From Thalassotalea marina (GTDB lineage Bacteria > Pseudomonadota > Gammaproteobacteria > Enterobacterales > Alteromonadaceae), in NCBI RefSeq assembly GCF_014656435.1, contig NZ_BNCK01000002.1:1-64000 (forward strand): 64,000 bases of DNA, read 5' to 3'. Below the pieces are notes generated by a model. The model was not told where the DNA came from, made no database searches, and was given only the letters and a program-made list of their open reading frames with translations. A program made the position numbers and the translations under genes. Below are positions 36,981 through 46,900 of the stretch, one piece after another. Each line of letters starts with the position of its first letter. The first letter of the stretch is position 1.

Positions 36981-37475
36981 ATGAAAAATGAAATAACTGA
37001 TGTATCACTTCAACAACAAGTTGATGAATTATCTAAAGAAATGTCGCCTGAAAGAGATTTATGGCCAGGTATAGAAAAAGCGATGGCAAAACAATCTCGA
37101 TCGAATGTAAAAAGGCCATTTTATCCTGTGGCTTGGGCGGCAACTGTTGTTGTTGCAGTACTAGTATCGTGGTTGAGCTTTTCTCCGCAACCTGGCACAT
37201 CAACCTCTAATGTTGATATTGCTCAAGTAATGCAGCAAGACTTTAATGAGCAAAAGCAACTAATGTTGGTGAATCTTGGACAGCCAGATTTAAAGCAATT
37301 ATCACCAGACATGCAAAAACAGTTTGATGAACTTAAGAAAGCGCAGCAAGCCATTAGTAAAGCACTCGAAAACGATCCAACCAGTGTTGAGCTTTTGAAC
37401 TTATTGCGCTGGACCCAAAAGCAAGAGTTGGACTTGCTAAAGCAAATTTACAGCCCTAAATGGCAAACAATTTAA
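36981..37475 (+). CDS. Single-pass membrane protein, probable anti-sigma factor
   Basis: 164 aa from ATG 36981, one base after the sigma stop; a GTG four codons upstream overlaps the sigma gene. Short N-terminal cytoplasmic part (DELSKEMSPERDLWPGIEKAM), one TM (PVAWAATVVVAVLVSWLSF), then a Gln-rich helical periplasmic segment. No CxxC zinc motif of the usual ZAS type is seen. Position and topology support the anti-sigma role, which is inference. Confidence 0.7.
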   Translation: MKNEITDVSLQQQVDELSKEMSPERDLWPGIEKAMAKQSRSNVKRPFYPVAWAATVVVAVLVSWLSFSPQPGTSTSNVDIAQVMQQDFNEQKQLMLVNLGQPDLKQLSPDMQKQFDELKKAQQAISKALENDPTSVELLNLLRWTQKQELDLLKQIYSPKWQTI

Positions 37476-37485
37476 AGGAGCAAGT

Positions 37486-38430
37486 ATGCATTTTTCAAAA
37501 TTATTAGGCGGGTTGGCGATTATCGCTATTTCTCTACCGGCATTAGCGGGGGAAAAAGTTGATAAATCGTTGTCAGCTAAAGACGTTACTAAAGTCTGTA
37601 TTGATAATCTGCGTGGCGAGGTAAAGATCAAAGGTTGGTCGAAAGAGCAGGTTGACGTATCGGGTGAACTAGATGATGAAACAGAAGAGTTTGTTTTTGA
37701 AAAGATAGGGTCAACCATAGTCATTAAAGTTAAAGTTCATAATAATCAACGAAATTTCAATGACGAAGATGGATCCGATCTGAACATTTCTGTGCCGCAG
37801 AATGTTAGGGTAGAGTTTAATGGCGTATCTTCAGATTTTAGTATTGCAGATATTGAAGGTGGCGTTGAAGGAAAATCAGTAAGTGGCAATATCACAGCGT
37901 CGGCGATCAAAAGTCACGCAGAATTGTCTACGGTAAGTGGCAATATTGATGCTAAAGATCTTCACGGAAAAATTCAGATGACTAGTGTTAGTGGTGATGT
38001 TAATGATGTGAGTTCATCAGGTAAATTAAAGTTAAGATCTGTCAGTGGTAAGGTTGATACTAAGTCTAATGCGAAAGATGTAGATTTAAGCGTGGTCTCT
38101 GGTGATATTGAATTTTCATTAGCAAAAGTTGACGAATTAGAAGTTTCGTCAGTCAGCGGTGAAATTGAGGGCAAGTTATCGTTAAACGACAATGGCCGAT
38201 TAGAAATGTCGACAGTGAGTGGCGACATTGATATTAAATTTAATAATGATGTCCAAGCAAGTTTTAGATTAAAGTCTAATGCTGGCGGTAACTTAGTTAA
38301 CCGCATCACTGATGAAAAAGCAAAAGAAGCGAAATATGGCCCAAGTTCAAAACTTACTTTTGCCACAGGTAATGCAAGTGCTACGGTAAAAGGAACAACG
38401 GTTAGTGGTACTATTCGCCTTGGTAAATAA
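37486..38430 (+). CDS. DUF4097 beta-solenoid exported protein (putative adhesin)
   Basis: 314 aa with a signal peptide (LLGGLAIIAISLPALAG). The mature part carries at least seven repeats ending in V-S-G-x-I/V (VSGNITA, VSGNIDA, VSGDVND, VSGKVDT, VSGDIEF, VSGEIEG, VSGDIDI), one per turn of a predicted right-handed beta-solenoid. This matches DUF4097/DUF4098 exported proteins, often called putative adhesins without proof. ATG at 37486 behind AAAGGAG. Last gene of the sigma operon. Confidence 0.85.
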   Translation: MHFSKLLGGLAIIAISLPALAGEKVDKSLSAKDVTKVCIDNLRGEVKIKGWSKEQVDVSGELDDETEEFVFEKIGSTIVIKVKVHNNQRNFNDEDGSDLNISVPQNVRVEFNGVSSDFSIADIEGGVEGKSVSGNITASAIKSHAELSTVSGNIDAKDLHGKIQMTSVSGDVNDVSSSGKLKLRSVSGKVDTKSNAKDVDLSVVSGDIEFSLAKVDELEVSSVSGEIEGKLSLNDNGRLEMSTVSGDIDIKFNNDVQASFRLKSNAGGNLVNRITDEKAKEAKYGPSSKLTFATGNASATVKGTTVSGTIRLGK

Positions 38431-38735
38431 CAACCTCAGTTTCGCATAAGTAATGCGTGTATAAGTACTATTTTTACTGATATCTACGTTATTTTGGAGT
38501 TGGAGTAGCTAGTTACTTCAGCTCCAAAAATCTTTAAATCCAGACAAAAATATCAAGCTAGAAATATAATAGGTTGGTAAGTTGTTTTTCTTTGGCTTAG
38601 CACTATGTCTTATACAAACCTAAAGTTATCTTGCTTTACTTCAAATCCGCTTCTAAGCCATAATAACCCCCCTTATCTTATGTATGTCTTGTTAACGTGT
38701 TACAGGGCAAGATTTAACGTACAGGTGCATTATTC
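38431..38735. other. Intergenic region before dnaB, no gene recognised
   Basis: A 62-codon frame near 38605 has no ribosome-binding site and runs into dnaB, so it is taken as spurious. The region presumably holds the dnaB promoter. No strong hairpin was seen. Confidence 0.4.
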
Positions 38736-40151
38736 ATGGCAGATCGTAAGCCAGCCAACATATCGAAAAACAAACAGCAACATGACAAGTTAGTTGATGA
38801 GTTAAAAGTTCCACCACATTCTTTAGAAGCGGAACAGTCAGTGCTGGGCGGTTTACTACTAAATAATGAAGCCTGGGATCGAGTATCTGAACGTGTTGTA
38901 GCGGAAGATTTTTACAGTCGCTCTCATCGTCTTGTATTTGAAACTATTGGCCGCCTAATAGAACAGGGCGAACCAGTAGACTTAATAACTTTATCTGAAT
39001 CTTTAGAAAATGACCAAAAGCTAGATGATGCAGGTGGTTTTGTATACTTGGCTGAAATGATGAAAAACACGCCAAGTGCGGCCAATATTACTGCCTATGC
39101 TGAGATCGTGCGTGAACGCGCTGTTACACGAGAAATGATCAGCGTAGCTAACGACATTGCTGAGGCAGGTTTTGATTCTCAAGGGCGTACCAGTGCAGAT
39201 TTATTGGATTTTGCTGAAACTAAAGTTTTTCAGATTGCTGAGAAGCGAGCTAGCAAATCGGAAGGCCCTGAAAATATTCACACTGTATTAGAAAAAACCG
39301 TTGATAGAATTGAAAAGCTTTATCAACAACCTCACGATGGTGTGACAGGGGTGACGACTGGTTTTTCTGATCTCGATAAAATGACTGCTGGAATGCAACC
39401 ATCAGATTTGATTATCGTAGCGGCACGTCCATCAATGGGTAAAACGACCTTTGCCATGAACTTGTGTGAAAGTGCTGCACTGACTTCGGATTATCCCTGT
39501 TTGATCTTTTCATTAGAGATGCCTTCAGAACAAATCATGATGAGGATGTTGGCATCGTTAGGGCGTATAGATCAAACCAAAATACGTACCGGCCAGCTTA
39601 ATGATGAAGACTGGGCTAGATTGTCATCTACGATGGGCATGCTCATTGAAAAAGGCAAAATGTACATAGATGACGCTGCGGGTTTAACACCGACAGAAGT
39701 GCGGTCAAGAGCTCGTCGTATCGCCCGAGACCACGGTGGCATTAGCTTGATCATGGTCGATTACTTACAATTGATGCGCGCACCACAGTTTTCAGACAAC
39801 AGAACATTAGAAATTGCCGAAATTTCACGCTCACTTAAGGCTCTAGCGAAAGAGCTAGAAGTGCCAGTTGTTGCACTTTCTCAGCTAAACCGTAGTCTAG
39901 AGCAACGAGCTGATAAGCGTCCTGTAAACTCTGACCTTCGTGAATCAGGCTCTATCGAGCAGGATGCCGACTTGATCATGTTTATTTATCGTGACGAGGT
40001 TTATCACGATGATTCTGAATTTAAAGGCATGGCAGAAATTATTATCGGTAAACAGCGTAATGGTCCGATAGGGCGTGTTCCATTGACTTTCCAAGGTCAA
40101 TTTTCTCGGTTTGATAATTACGCTGGTCCTCACGTGCTTGAGGAAGATTAA
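38736..40151 (+). CDS. dnaB: Replicative DNA helicase DnaB
   Basis: 471 aa, normal length. N-terminal helical domain (PPHSLEAEQSVLGGLLL) and RecA-like domain with Walker A ARPSMGKTT, Walker B ISLIMVDYLQLM, and the late SDLRESGSIEQDAD. No intein. Followed five bases later by alr, as in E. coli. Confidence 0.99.
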   Translation: MADRKPANISKNKQQHDKLVDELKVPPHSLEAEQSVLGGLLLNNEAWDRVSERVVAEDFYSRSHRLVFETIGRLIEQGEPVDLITLSESLENDQKLDDAGGFVYLAEMMKNTPSAANITAYAEIVRERAVTREMISVANDIAEAGFDSQGRTSADLLDFAETKVFQIAEKRASKSEGPENIHTVLEKTVDRIEKLYQQPHDGVTGVTTGFSDLDKMTAGMQPSDLIIVAARPSMGKTTFAMNLCESAALTSDYPCLIFSLEMPSEQIMMRMLASLGRIDQTKIRTGQLNDEDWARLSSTMGMLIEKGKMYIDDAAGLTPTEVRSRARRIARDHGGISLIMVDYLQLMRAPQFSDNRTLEIAEISRSLKALAKELEVPVVALSQLNRSLEQRADKRPVNSDLRESGSIEQDADLIMFIYRDEVYHDDSEFKGMAEIIIGKQRNGPIGRVPLTFQGQFSRFDNYAGPHVLEED

Positions 40152-40156
40152 GTTCA

Positions 40157-41242
40157 ATGGCGATCAAAAGTGCAACGGCAACGATAGATTTGTCAGCATT
40201 AGTATATAACTTTAATGCCATCAAACAGATGGCACCAAAGAGTAAAATCTTAGCGGTTTTAAAAGCTAATGCATATGGGCATGGCCTAGAACGTATCGCC
40301 AAAGCCTTACCACAAGCCGACGCCTTTGGCGTTGCTCGAATTGATGAAGCGCTAGCTTTAAGAGCAGGAGGTGTAGTTAAACCCCTTGTTTTGCTGGAGG
40401 GCTTTTTTACCGGTGATGACTTAGCAGTGTTAGCTGTTAATAATTTACAAACTATTGTACATAACGAGCAACAGCTGCAAGCAATAGAAAAAGCAAAGCT
40501 TGATCGCCCATTAAAAGTCTGGCTAAAAATTGATACTGGTATGCATCGTCTAGGCATATACCCTGAACAGTTCAATGCGTTTTATCAACGATTAAAGCAG
40601 TGCCCTAATGTACAAAATGATATTGTAATTATGAGTCATCTTGGATGTGCTGATGATAGAACAAGTGCTACAACAGAGCAGCAACTAGCGGTATTTGAGG
40701 CGTTGTCGTCAACACTTGCTGAAGAAAAAAGTATGGCAAACTCCGCAGGCATTTTGGCTTGGCCAAACAGCCATTATCATTGGATAAGACCAGGATTGAT
40801 GTTGTACGGTATTTCGCCGTTATTACCAAATGATGCTAGTGTTTCACCTGTGAAACCGGTAATGACATTACAGGCAAGTTTAATTGCAATTAAAGCAATT
40901 AGAGCAAATGAAACGGTTGGCTATGGTGGTAACTGGCAAAGTACTTCTGATACGACCTTGGGGATTATAGCTATCGGTTATGGTGATGGTTATCCTAGGC
41001 ACGCCCCTAACGGTACACCTGTGCTGTTAAACGGTCGCAGGGTTCCTTTAGTTGGGCGTGTATCAATGGATATGATTACCGTTGATTTAGGGCCTGCTCC
41101 AAAAGACCAAGTAGGAGATGTTGCAACATTGTGGGGCAAAGAGCTCACTGTTGCCGAAATTGCAACATATGCGACCACTATTCCGTACGAGCTTTTATGT
41201 AATATTAGCCGACGTGTGCAAACACAATACGCATTACCTTAA
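40157..41242 (+). CDS. alr: Alanine racemase
   Basis: Interconverts L- and D-alanine for peptidoglycan. 361 aa. PLP lysine Lys36 in VLKANAYGHGL, and the catalytic tyrosine region GYGGNW towards the C-terminus. It immediately follows dnaB. Downstream on the other strand is the truncated end of yjbQ. Confidence 0.98.
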   Translation: MAIKSATATIDLSALVYNFNAIKQMAPKSKILAVLKANAYGHGLERIAKALPQADAFGVARIDEALALRAGGVVKPLVLLEGFFTGDDLAVLAVNNLQTIVHNEQQLQAIEKAKLDRPLKVWLKIDTGMHRLGIYPEQFNAFYQRLKQCPNVQNDIVIMSHLGCADDRTSATTEQQLAVFEALSSTLAEEKSMANSAGILAWPNSHYHWIRPGLMLYGISPLLPNDASVSPVKPVMTLQASLIAIKAIRANETVGYGGNWQSTSDTTLGIIAIGYGDGYPRHAPNGTPVLLNGRRVPLVGRVSMDMITVDLGPAPKDQVGDVATLWGKELTVAEIATYATTIPYELLCNISRRVQTQYALP

Positions 41243-41273
41243 TGGTGTAAATGTGCTCGTTTAAGGTTAAGCA

Positions 41274-41438
41274 TTATTCACCATGAACCGTAGCAATGAT
41301 AGTTCTACTAGACGCGTAATCACGGTGCTCACCTAAATAAATTCCTTGCCAAATTCCCATATTGAGCTTGCCATTAGTAATGGGAATGCTAACACTAGAA
41401 CCTAACGTACTTGCTTTAATGTGAGCTGGCATCATATC
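41274..41438 (-). pseudogene. yjbQ: yjbQ, 3' fragment (interrupted by the island)
   Basis: On the minus strand 54 codons read DMMPAHIKASTLGSSVSIPI and on to WQGIYLGEHRDYASSRT and VHGE, then TAA. This is the C-terminal part of the YjbQ/UPF0047 family (secondary thiamine-phosphate synthase). It lacks a start and stops matching exactly at GAT (ATC at 41436-41438). The missing first 86 codons are at 55751-56008 on the same strand; joined and sharing one Asp, the two parts give ~139 aa, the length of E. coli YjbQ (138). Confidence 0.92.
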
Positions 41439-42167
41439 CACCGTTACACTTAAACCTATTATGAATATTGTGAATTCCCTTTAAACTAGGGGTAGAGATG
41501 TTTTTGCAAAGTTGTGAATATTCATTGTAAAAAGTTGAGAAAAACTTGAGGACATTAAAGATTATTTTCAACTTATCGTAAACCGTACAATTGCAAATTT
41601 AGATGCCATATGTGCACAATAAAGCTTACCAGTCCAAGGCCAATACACTATCATTAGATGACAAGCATGTATAAAATGATTTGTCGACTTTTTCTTCAGT
41701 CAGAAGGATTAAGTTATGTTCAAAATTCAGTTGAAGGAAAATGGCAAACAGGCAGTAACATGACTGAAGATGAGTTAAATGATGTTCAAGAGAGATTATG
41801 GCCTCAAGGCGTTAATATATATGACTGACGAACTACTAATTTAGTGGTTGATAATTATCATGGAGCCATGGTGCAAATTGCCTAATGCAGTGTTGTCAGT
41901 TAAATAAATACCAAAAATTAAGAGAATATTAATGGATAAGGAAATCGAACAAAATGCTTAAGATAGCGCTATATCATCTGCAGCCAAGTCTCTTAGGTAT
42001 TCTCATACACTTTAAACTTTACAAGCTTTGTTTACCTGCAATTTATTGGTGCTCGTAAAAACTCTCACCTCAAAATACCAAACCACAGGCAAACTAGTCT
42101 CAATCAATTTAGTTGCTCAACATAACCAAAATCGATTGTTGGCCTCAAATTATTGGCTATTGGCCGT
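41439..42167. other. Left end of the island, mostly non-coding
   Basis: No long reading frame. One 53-codon frame (41667-41828) is listed separately. The rest is AT-rich with no recognised remnant of an integrase or tRNA. Confidence 0.5.
41667..41828 (+). CDS. Short hypothetical ORF or gene remnant
   Basis: 53 codons from ATG 41667; the last part (MTEDELNDVQERLWPQGVNI) has normal-looking amino-acid use. No clear ribosome-binding site and no family recognised. It may be the end of a decayed gene carried by the island. Confidence 0.25.
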   Translation: MYKMICRLFLQSEGLSYVQNSVEGKWQTGSNMTEDELNDVQERLWPQGVNIYD

Positions 42168-43646
42168 TTAATTACTCAAAAAGTGTTGCATGCTGTTTAA
42201 GGTTTTTTCATCTCCATCGAATTCACCATGATCGTCGGCGCCACATTGCATACCTGGATCGATAGAGATTGAGTTGCTTCTCACTAGTTGTTTATTGGAT
42301 TCAATGAAAGTTTTGACTTTTCCTAATTCAGATGATGTATAAGGCTTTTTCCCCGTATAGTAACGAAGCATACCACCCAAGGCGTAATCCCTGCTTTTTT
42401 CCAGTACACCTGAAATAAAATACAATAACGAGGAAGGGTATAACCAAGGAATTTGATTAATTAGAAAATCTACTTTTTCAAGCTTATCTGGCATGGTATA
42501 CATTCTAAATTCGCCAAAGTCATTAGGATGATTAAGCAACTCTCTAATAAACAGATCATACTTACAGGCAGGAGCCCACCATATAGTTTTACGAACTTCA
42601 TTTGCCCAACCAAATTTTCGCTTATGTTGTAATAAATGCAAAATACAAATGCTACCAGCGCTATGACCCACTAAGTTTAGTTTTACTGTTGGGCATTCGA
42701 TGCTGAGTTTATTAAGAAAATCAAATCCTACTTTTCCCGGCTTCTCAAACATTTCTCGCGCTTTTTCTTTCATTCCGCCCCAAACCCACTGACCAAATTC
42801 ACTCAAGTAATAGGCTCTAAGAATTTCTTCAACAATGGTCGCTTGTAATCCATGATCTGTTTTTTTGATGTACCGCCAAATAACGCGTGCAGCTATTTTT
42901 ACGACTGCTTTTGCTATTTTTAACCAGCTAAAGATAACCTGTTTTGATTCACGTATAGGGTATGCGTCGATGAGTTCTTGTGTAGGTTGAATTCTGCTGT
43001 TTATTTTTCCCCATTCTTGCACGGTATCAGTTGTTTGGTAGCGATCCTGCATGTCTTTTTCAATTAATGCTATCGACTCTTCATCATATTCAGGTACATC
43101 GTCAACACAAAGCCCGATGACTTGTTGATGAATGTTAGCTTCGAGAGATTCAAAAGGAGGGCGGCCACTGTTTGAGGCGGCTTCCCACTCTGCACTGATG
43201 TCGTCAATACTTAATACGCCGGTATCAGATTTAGATGAAGGGCTATTTTTCTCTAATCGTCTTAATACTGCACGTATCGCCCACCGCATCACACTTTTGC
43301 CGAATCTTCGATCAAATATATCTTTAAGGTTGTCTATGACCGTTTCGCTAAAACCAGTTTTCCAAAGAAAGCCCACGGCGTGGTGATTTGCTAGTGGACT
43401 AAGCATTGCTGATTTACAGACGTTATTAACGCTTGGTGCACCGTCAGCTTCATTAACCAATCCACCATGAAAATAAAGGGTTACATGCTCTATTCCTGTA
43501 TTTTTTATATGCTTGATGATTTGATCAACATTTGACGCTGAGCTTGTACAATTTCCACTTGAAGAATATCCACCTTGATCGCCAACAGCTAAATATTGCA
43601 GAGAATCTATAGGACAAACAGTATTTTTATTAGGGGCATGATTCAT
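42168..43646 (-). CDS. Alpha/beta-hydrolase-like serine hydrolase of the island
   Basis: 492 aa from ATG 43646, chosen because AAGGAA lies just upstream. An early strand-turn LYFHGGLVNE looks like an oxyanion-hole loop. The nucleophile elbow is LVGHSAGSI, with Ser at about residue 328, and a candidate acid and His lie in TMPDKLEKVDF and GADDHGEFDG. There is no signal peptide. A long charged insertion (~120-260) separates the first strand from the elbow. It is divergent from the 1945-aa gene with a 268-bp shared upstream region. Lipase or esterase activity is likely by fold; the substrate is unknown. Confidence 0.7.
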   Translation of the reverse strand: MNHAPNKNTVCPIDSLQYLAVGDQGGYSSSGNCTSSASNVDQIIKHIKNTGIEHVTLYFHGGLVNEADGAPSVNNVCKSAMLSPLANHHAVGFLWKTGFSETVIDNLKDIFDRRFGKSVMRWAIRAVLRRLEKNSPSSKSDTGVLSIDDISAEWEAASNSGRPPFESLEANIHQQVIGLCVDDVPEYDEESIALIEKDMQDRYQTTDTVQEWGKINSRIQPTQELIDAYPIRESKQVIFSWLKIAKAVVKIAARVIWRYIKKTDHGLQATIVEEILRAYYLSEFGQWVWGGMKEKAREMFEKPGKVGFDFLNKLSIECPTVKLNLVGHSAGSICILHLLQHKRKFGWANEVRKTIWWAPACKYDLFIRELLNHPNDFGEFRMYTMPDKLEKVDFLINQIPWLYPSSLLYFISGVLEKSRDYALGGMLRYYTGKKPYTSSELGKVKTFIESNKQLVRSNSISIDPGMQCGADDHGEFDGDEKTLNSMQHFLSN

Positions 43647-43914
43647 ACTTATTTCCTTGTGATGTTGATTTGTTATTTTCACTTCATCGATAAATCAATT
43701 ACGATTTTAGAGCTAATGTGCGGATGTTCAAGTTTAATTATTAATCAGTTGACTTATTTTTGTACACAGGTTAACAATAGTTCTCTTATCTGGATAGAGC
43801 CAACGTCTATCAAAAATAGCATCAACAAGTTTCTATGTTGTTGTGAATATTAAAAAATCTTCGTAGTTAGGTAGTGAAGTCATTAAAACCAAAAGGCAGT
43901 CAGGAGGGCCGCAC

Positions 43915-46900
43915 ATGGAAGGGTTTGATAACGACAGTAACTTATTACAGGCGTGGATAAAAAAACTTGGTAGTAAGCGTTCAAATCCTCTTAGGTTTGC
44001 TATTTCCTATACACCTCGGACACATCTTACTAAATCTAAAAAGGTGTATGAAACCTTTGAAGTGGTCTCTTATTCTAAGGGGGTGTTAATCAAAGTCAAA
44101 AGGCCCCAAGATTTTACCGATTTAACAATTGTAGCACTCGGATTTGAGCTGGGCTCCAAGCAAGGAGATTTCTTCAAAAGAAAAGGACCATTTCTATTTA
44201 GAAAAAAAGGCGCTGGACAAGACAATTTAAGTATCGCTTTTATTTTTCCTCCTCAAATAGTGATGGAACAAGTCTTCAAAGAAGAGCCTAGCCAAATTAA
44301 AGAACCGGTTGATGTGAGGTTAAGTGGAAAAAGCCAAATAGTTATTAAGCCTGATTACAAAGAAAGTAAACGCATCGTCATTAAGGTTGATGAATTTTTT
44401 CAGATGTTATCAACCGGCGATTTGCAGATAGACAAACGCGCTAGGGCTAGTTTGTTAAATAGTTGGAAAGATCAATTAAGTTCAACTTTTGGATCTGAGG
44501 CAGGTCCAAGTGATAAAGATAAGTGGCGAGAGTTATTAAATAAAGCTATGCAGCCACCTGACTCGGATGTCAGTCAATTTGAAGTCATTCCTAGAATTAT
44601 TATGTCGGCGTCAGATGAAACAAAATGGCGACCTTCTTCACCTGTTGCAGGAAAAGGAACCGGGAAATTAAGCAACGAACAACCAATTTTTAGTGTGTCG
44701 TTTGATAGGCAGGGAAGAGAGTCCGTTCGGGCATTATGGTCGAAGCATTTGGAAACAGGCAAATTACCTAGCCACGATATTTCGAACCCACCCCCTGATA
44801 CAATAGACTATTTTGATACAGTAGTTGAGCAAAAATACCACTGGGATATAGTCGGTCGTACCAGTTTGTATGGTCTTATTGCGTTGCGTCCAGCAGATGA
44901 TAAAAAATTTGAACAGAATGAAACCGAAGAGGCTAGGTTAAGTCATATAGATATCGCTAATCCGCGAATAATTCGACCTAAGTTAACAAAAGATGAAACT
45001 GTTGAAATAATTGACCTTATAGAGAAAGAAACAGGGCTGTCTGGTGAATTAGGGTTGTTGCAAGCAGACCCCTTTAAGTCATTTAATTTGTTGCTTTCAA
45101 GTTACGGCTCAACTCATAAAGCCAGTTGGGCTGTTCTTCCACCTAGCATTTACCCAGAGGATCTTACTCAAGGATTTTCGCTTCAATCATTTGATTCAAA
45201 ATATACAATGGGGCACCTTCACAAACTAGTTACTGTGGAAACAGGGTATTTATTGCCATTGGGTGTTTCCGCAACGTTGGTTTCTGTTACTGAGCGTAGC
45301 ATTACTAAAGGGCCACAAGGCGAAAAAGATGGGGTGAGTTTTATCCATCAATATAAATTTATTGTATGTGACACAGCTTGGAAGGCCTATCCTGCCGTTT
45401 ATCAACCGTATGAAGGTAGAGGATTTCCTGCCGAAAGCGTACAAATGCTAACAAAGAAAACTCCCCGCATAAATCAAAAGCATAAAGAAGCCTGTATTGG
45501 AAATGGTATTCCAGTATCAGAAGCCTTTTGGGTAATACTTGACGATAAGGCGAATAACACAACGGATAAACCCTTTGTGTTTAGTTGGCGCACAAAAGAC
45601 GCGCCTAAAATAACCAGTGAACTGATGTTTTTGAGCTATAGTGCCATCGATAAACCAGCAATTATGGGGAGAGTGAAAAAAGCATATAATGATACCAATA
45701 TTGAGAAAAGGACTGCTTCTTTAGCAGGAGTTCGTCACCAATATGCTGAGAGTAAAACGCTCGGTGATACTTCTTTTAATACCGTTTCTTGGTTGATGGC
45801 CACTCAAGGAAGACTAGGTATCGACAATGGTAGCGATGAAGAACATTTTAACCGTGACGGCAGGATGGTTGCGGCGAAACAAATTCCGATATATCCGAGG
45901 CTTGAAAAGGCAGATATTCGATTGCAAACCATTGCTGCAATTAGTGGTGAATCATCAAAGGTATCGCATGTTGTCTATCATGAGCATTATGTAAAACATG
46001 GCTTTGAAACAAATGCAAAAACAGCGGTTGAAAAAACAGTCAGCCCAGAAATATTTTTGAGGGTTAAGGATAAAAATTCAATTTTAGATATAAACAGTAA
46101 ATCAAATACTGTGGGCGGTTTTGCAGGGCCTCAGGTTAATGTAGGCGCTATATCGCGCAGCAGAGGTTTAATTGGTGGTACAAACGCAACTTCACTTGCA
46201 AAGAATTCAGGTAGCTTTGATGTGACCAAAGCGTTAAGCGGAAATTATTCGCCAACAGAATTTTTACCTAACGGCCTTGTTTTAGGTATTGACCTGAATA
46301 GCCTTATTCAAGAAGTTGATAGTAATTTTAAAAATGCGCCTGAACTTAGAGAAACTGTTGAATATGGCGTGCGAGAAGCATTTGATACTGTTCAAGATAT
46401 CGCAGAATCGTTATATGAGCTGTTGTATGGTTCAGACAAACTTGTAGAGAAAACTAAGAAATTTATTAAAAGGTTTGATGATACAACCGGTCGCCCAGAA
46501 AACTTCATGCATTATTACCCGCGGCTATTTAATGCGCTTCAACCTTTAATCAGTGACCAAGCAGCGGTAAAAAAAGATCTGAATGCTATTATAAATGCTC
46601 AAAATCCTTCAGGCATAATGAAGCCAATCAATGATCTTTATGAATACCTCAATAAACTAAGCAAAGCAATTGATAGGTTTGTTAATGATCCAATACCCGA
46701 CGCTATTGATCAGATCATTGAACAGTATAAGAATTGGTTAAAATTTTTTAATGGTAATTTAGATTCCATTTTAAAACGAGCTTTACACCTTGTTGTAAAA
46801 GAAGTGACTAGCTATTTAGTAAATGGCTTTACCACAGCAATTGATGAACAAGGATATGGTGAGGCATTATTTGGCCCATTAGGGCTTACAGATAGTGATT

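Noticed and set aside
38605-38793. 62-aa ORF before dnaB
   Set aside because: No ribosome-binding site, and it overlaps the well-supported dnaB start in another frame.
41760-41828. 22-aa peptide starting MTEDELNDV
   Set aside because: It is the in-frame end of the longer 53-codon frame, so it is not counted separately.
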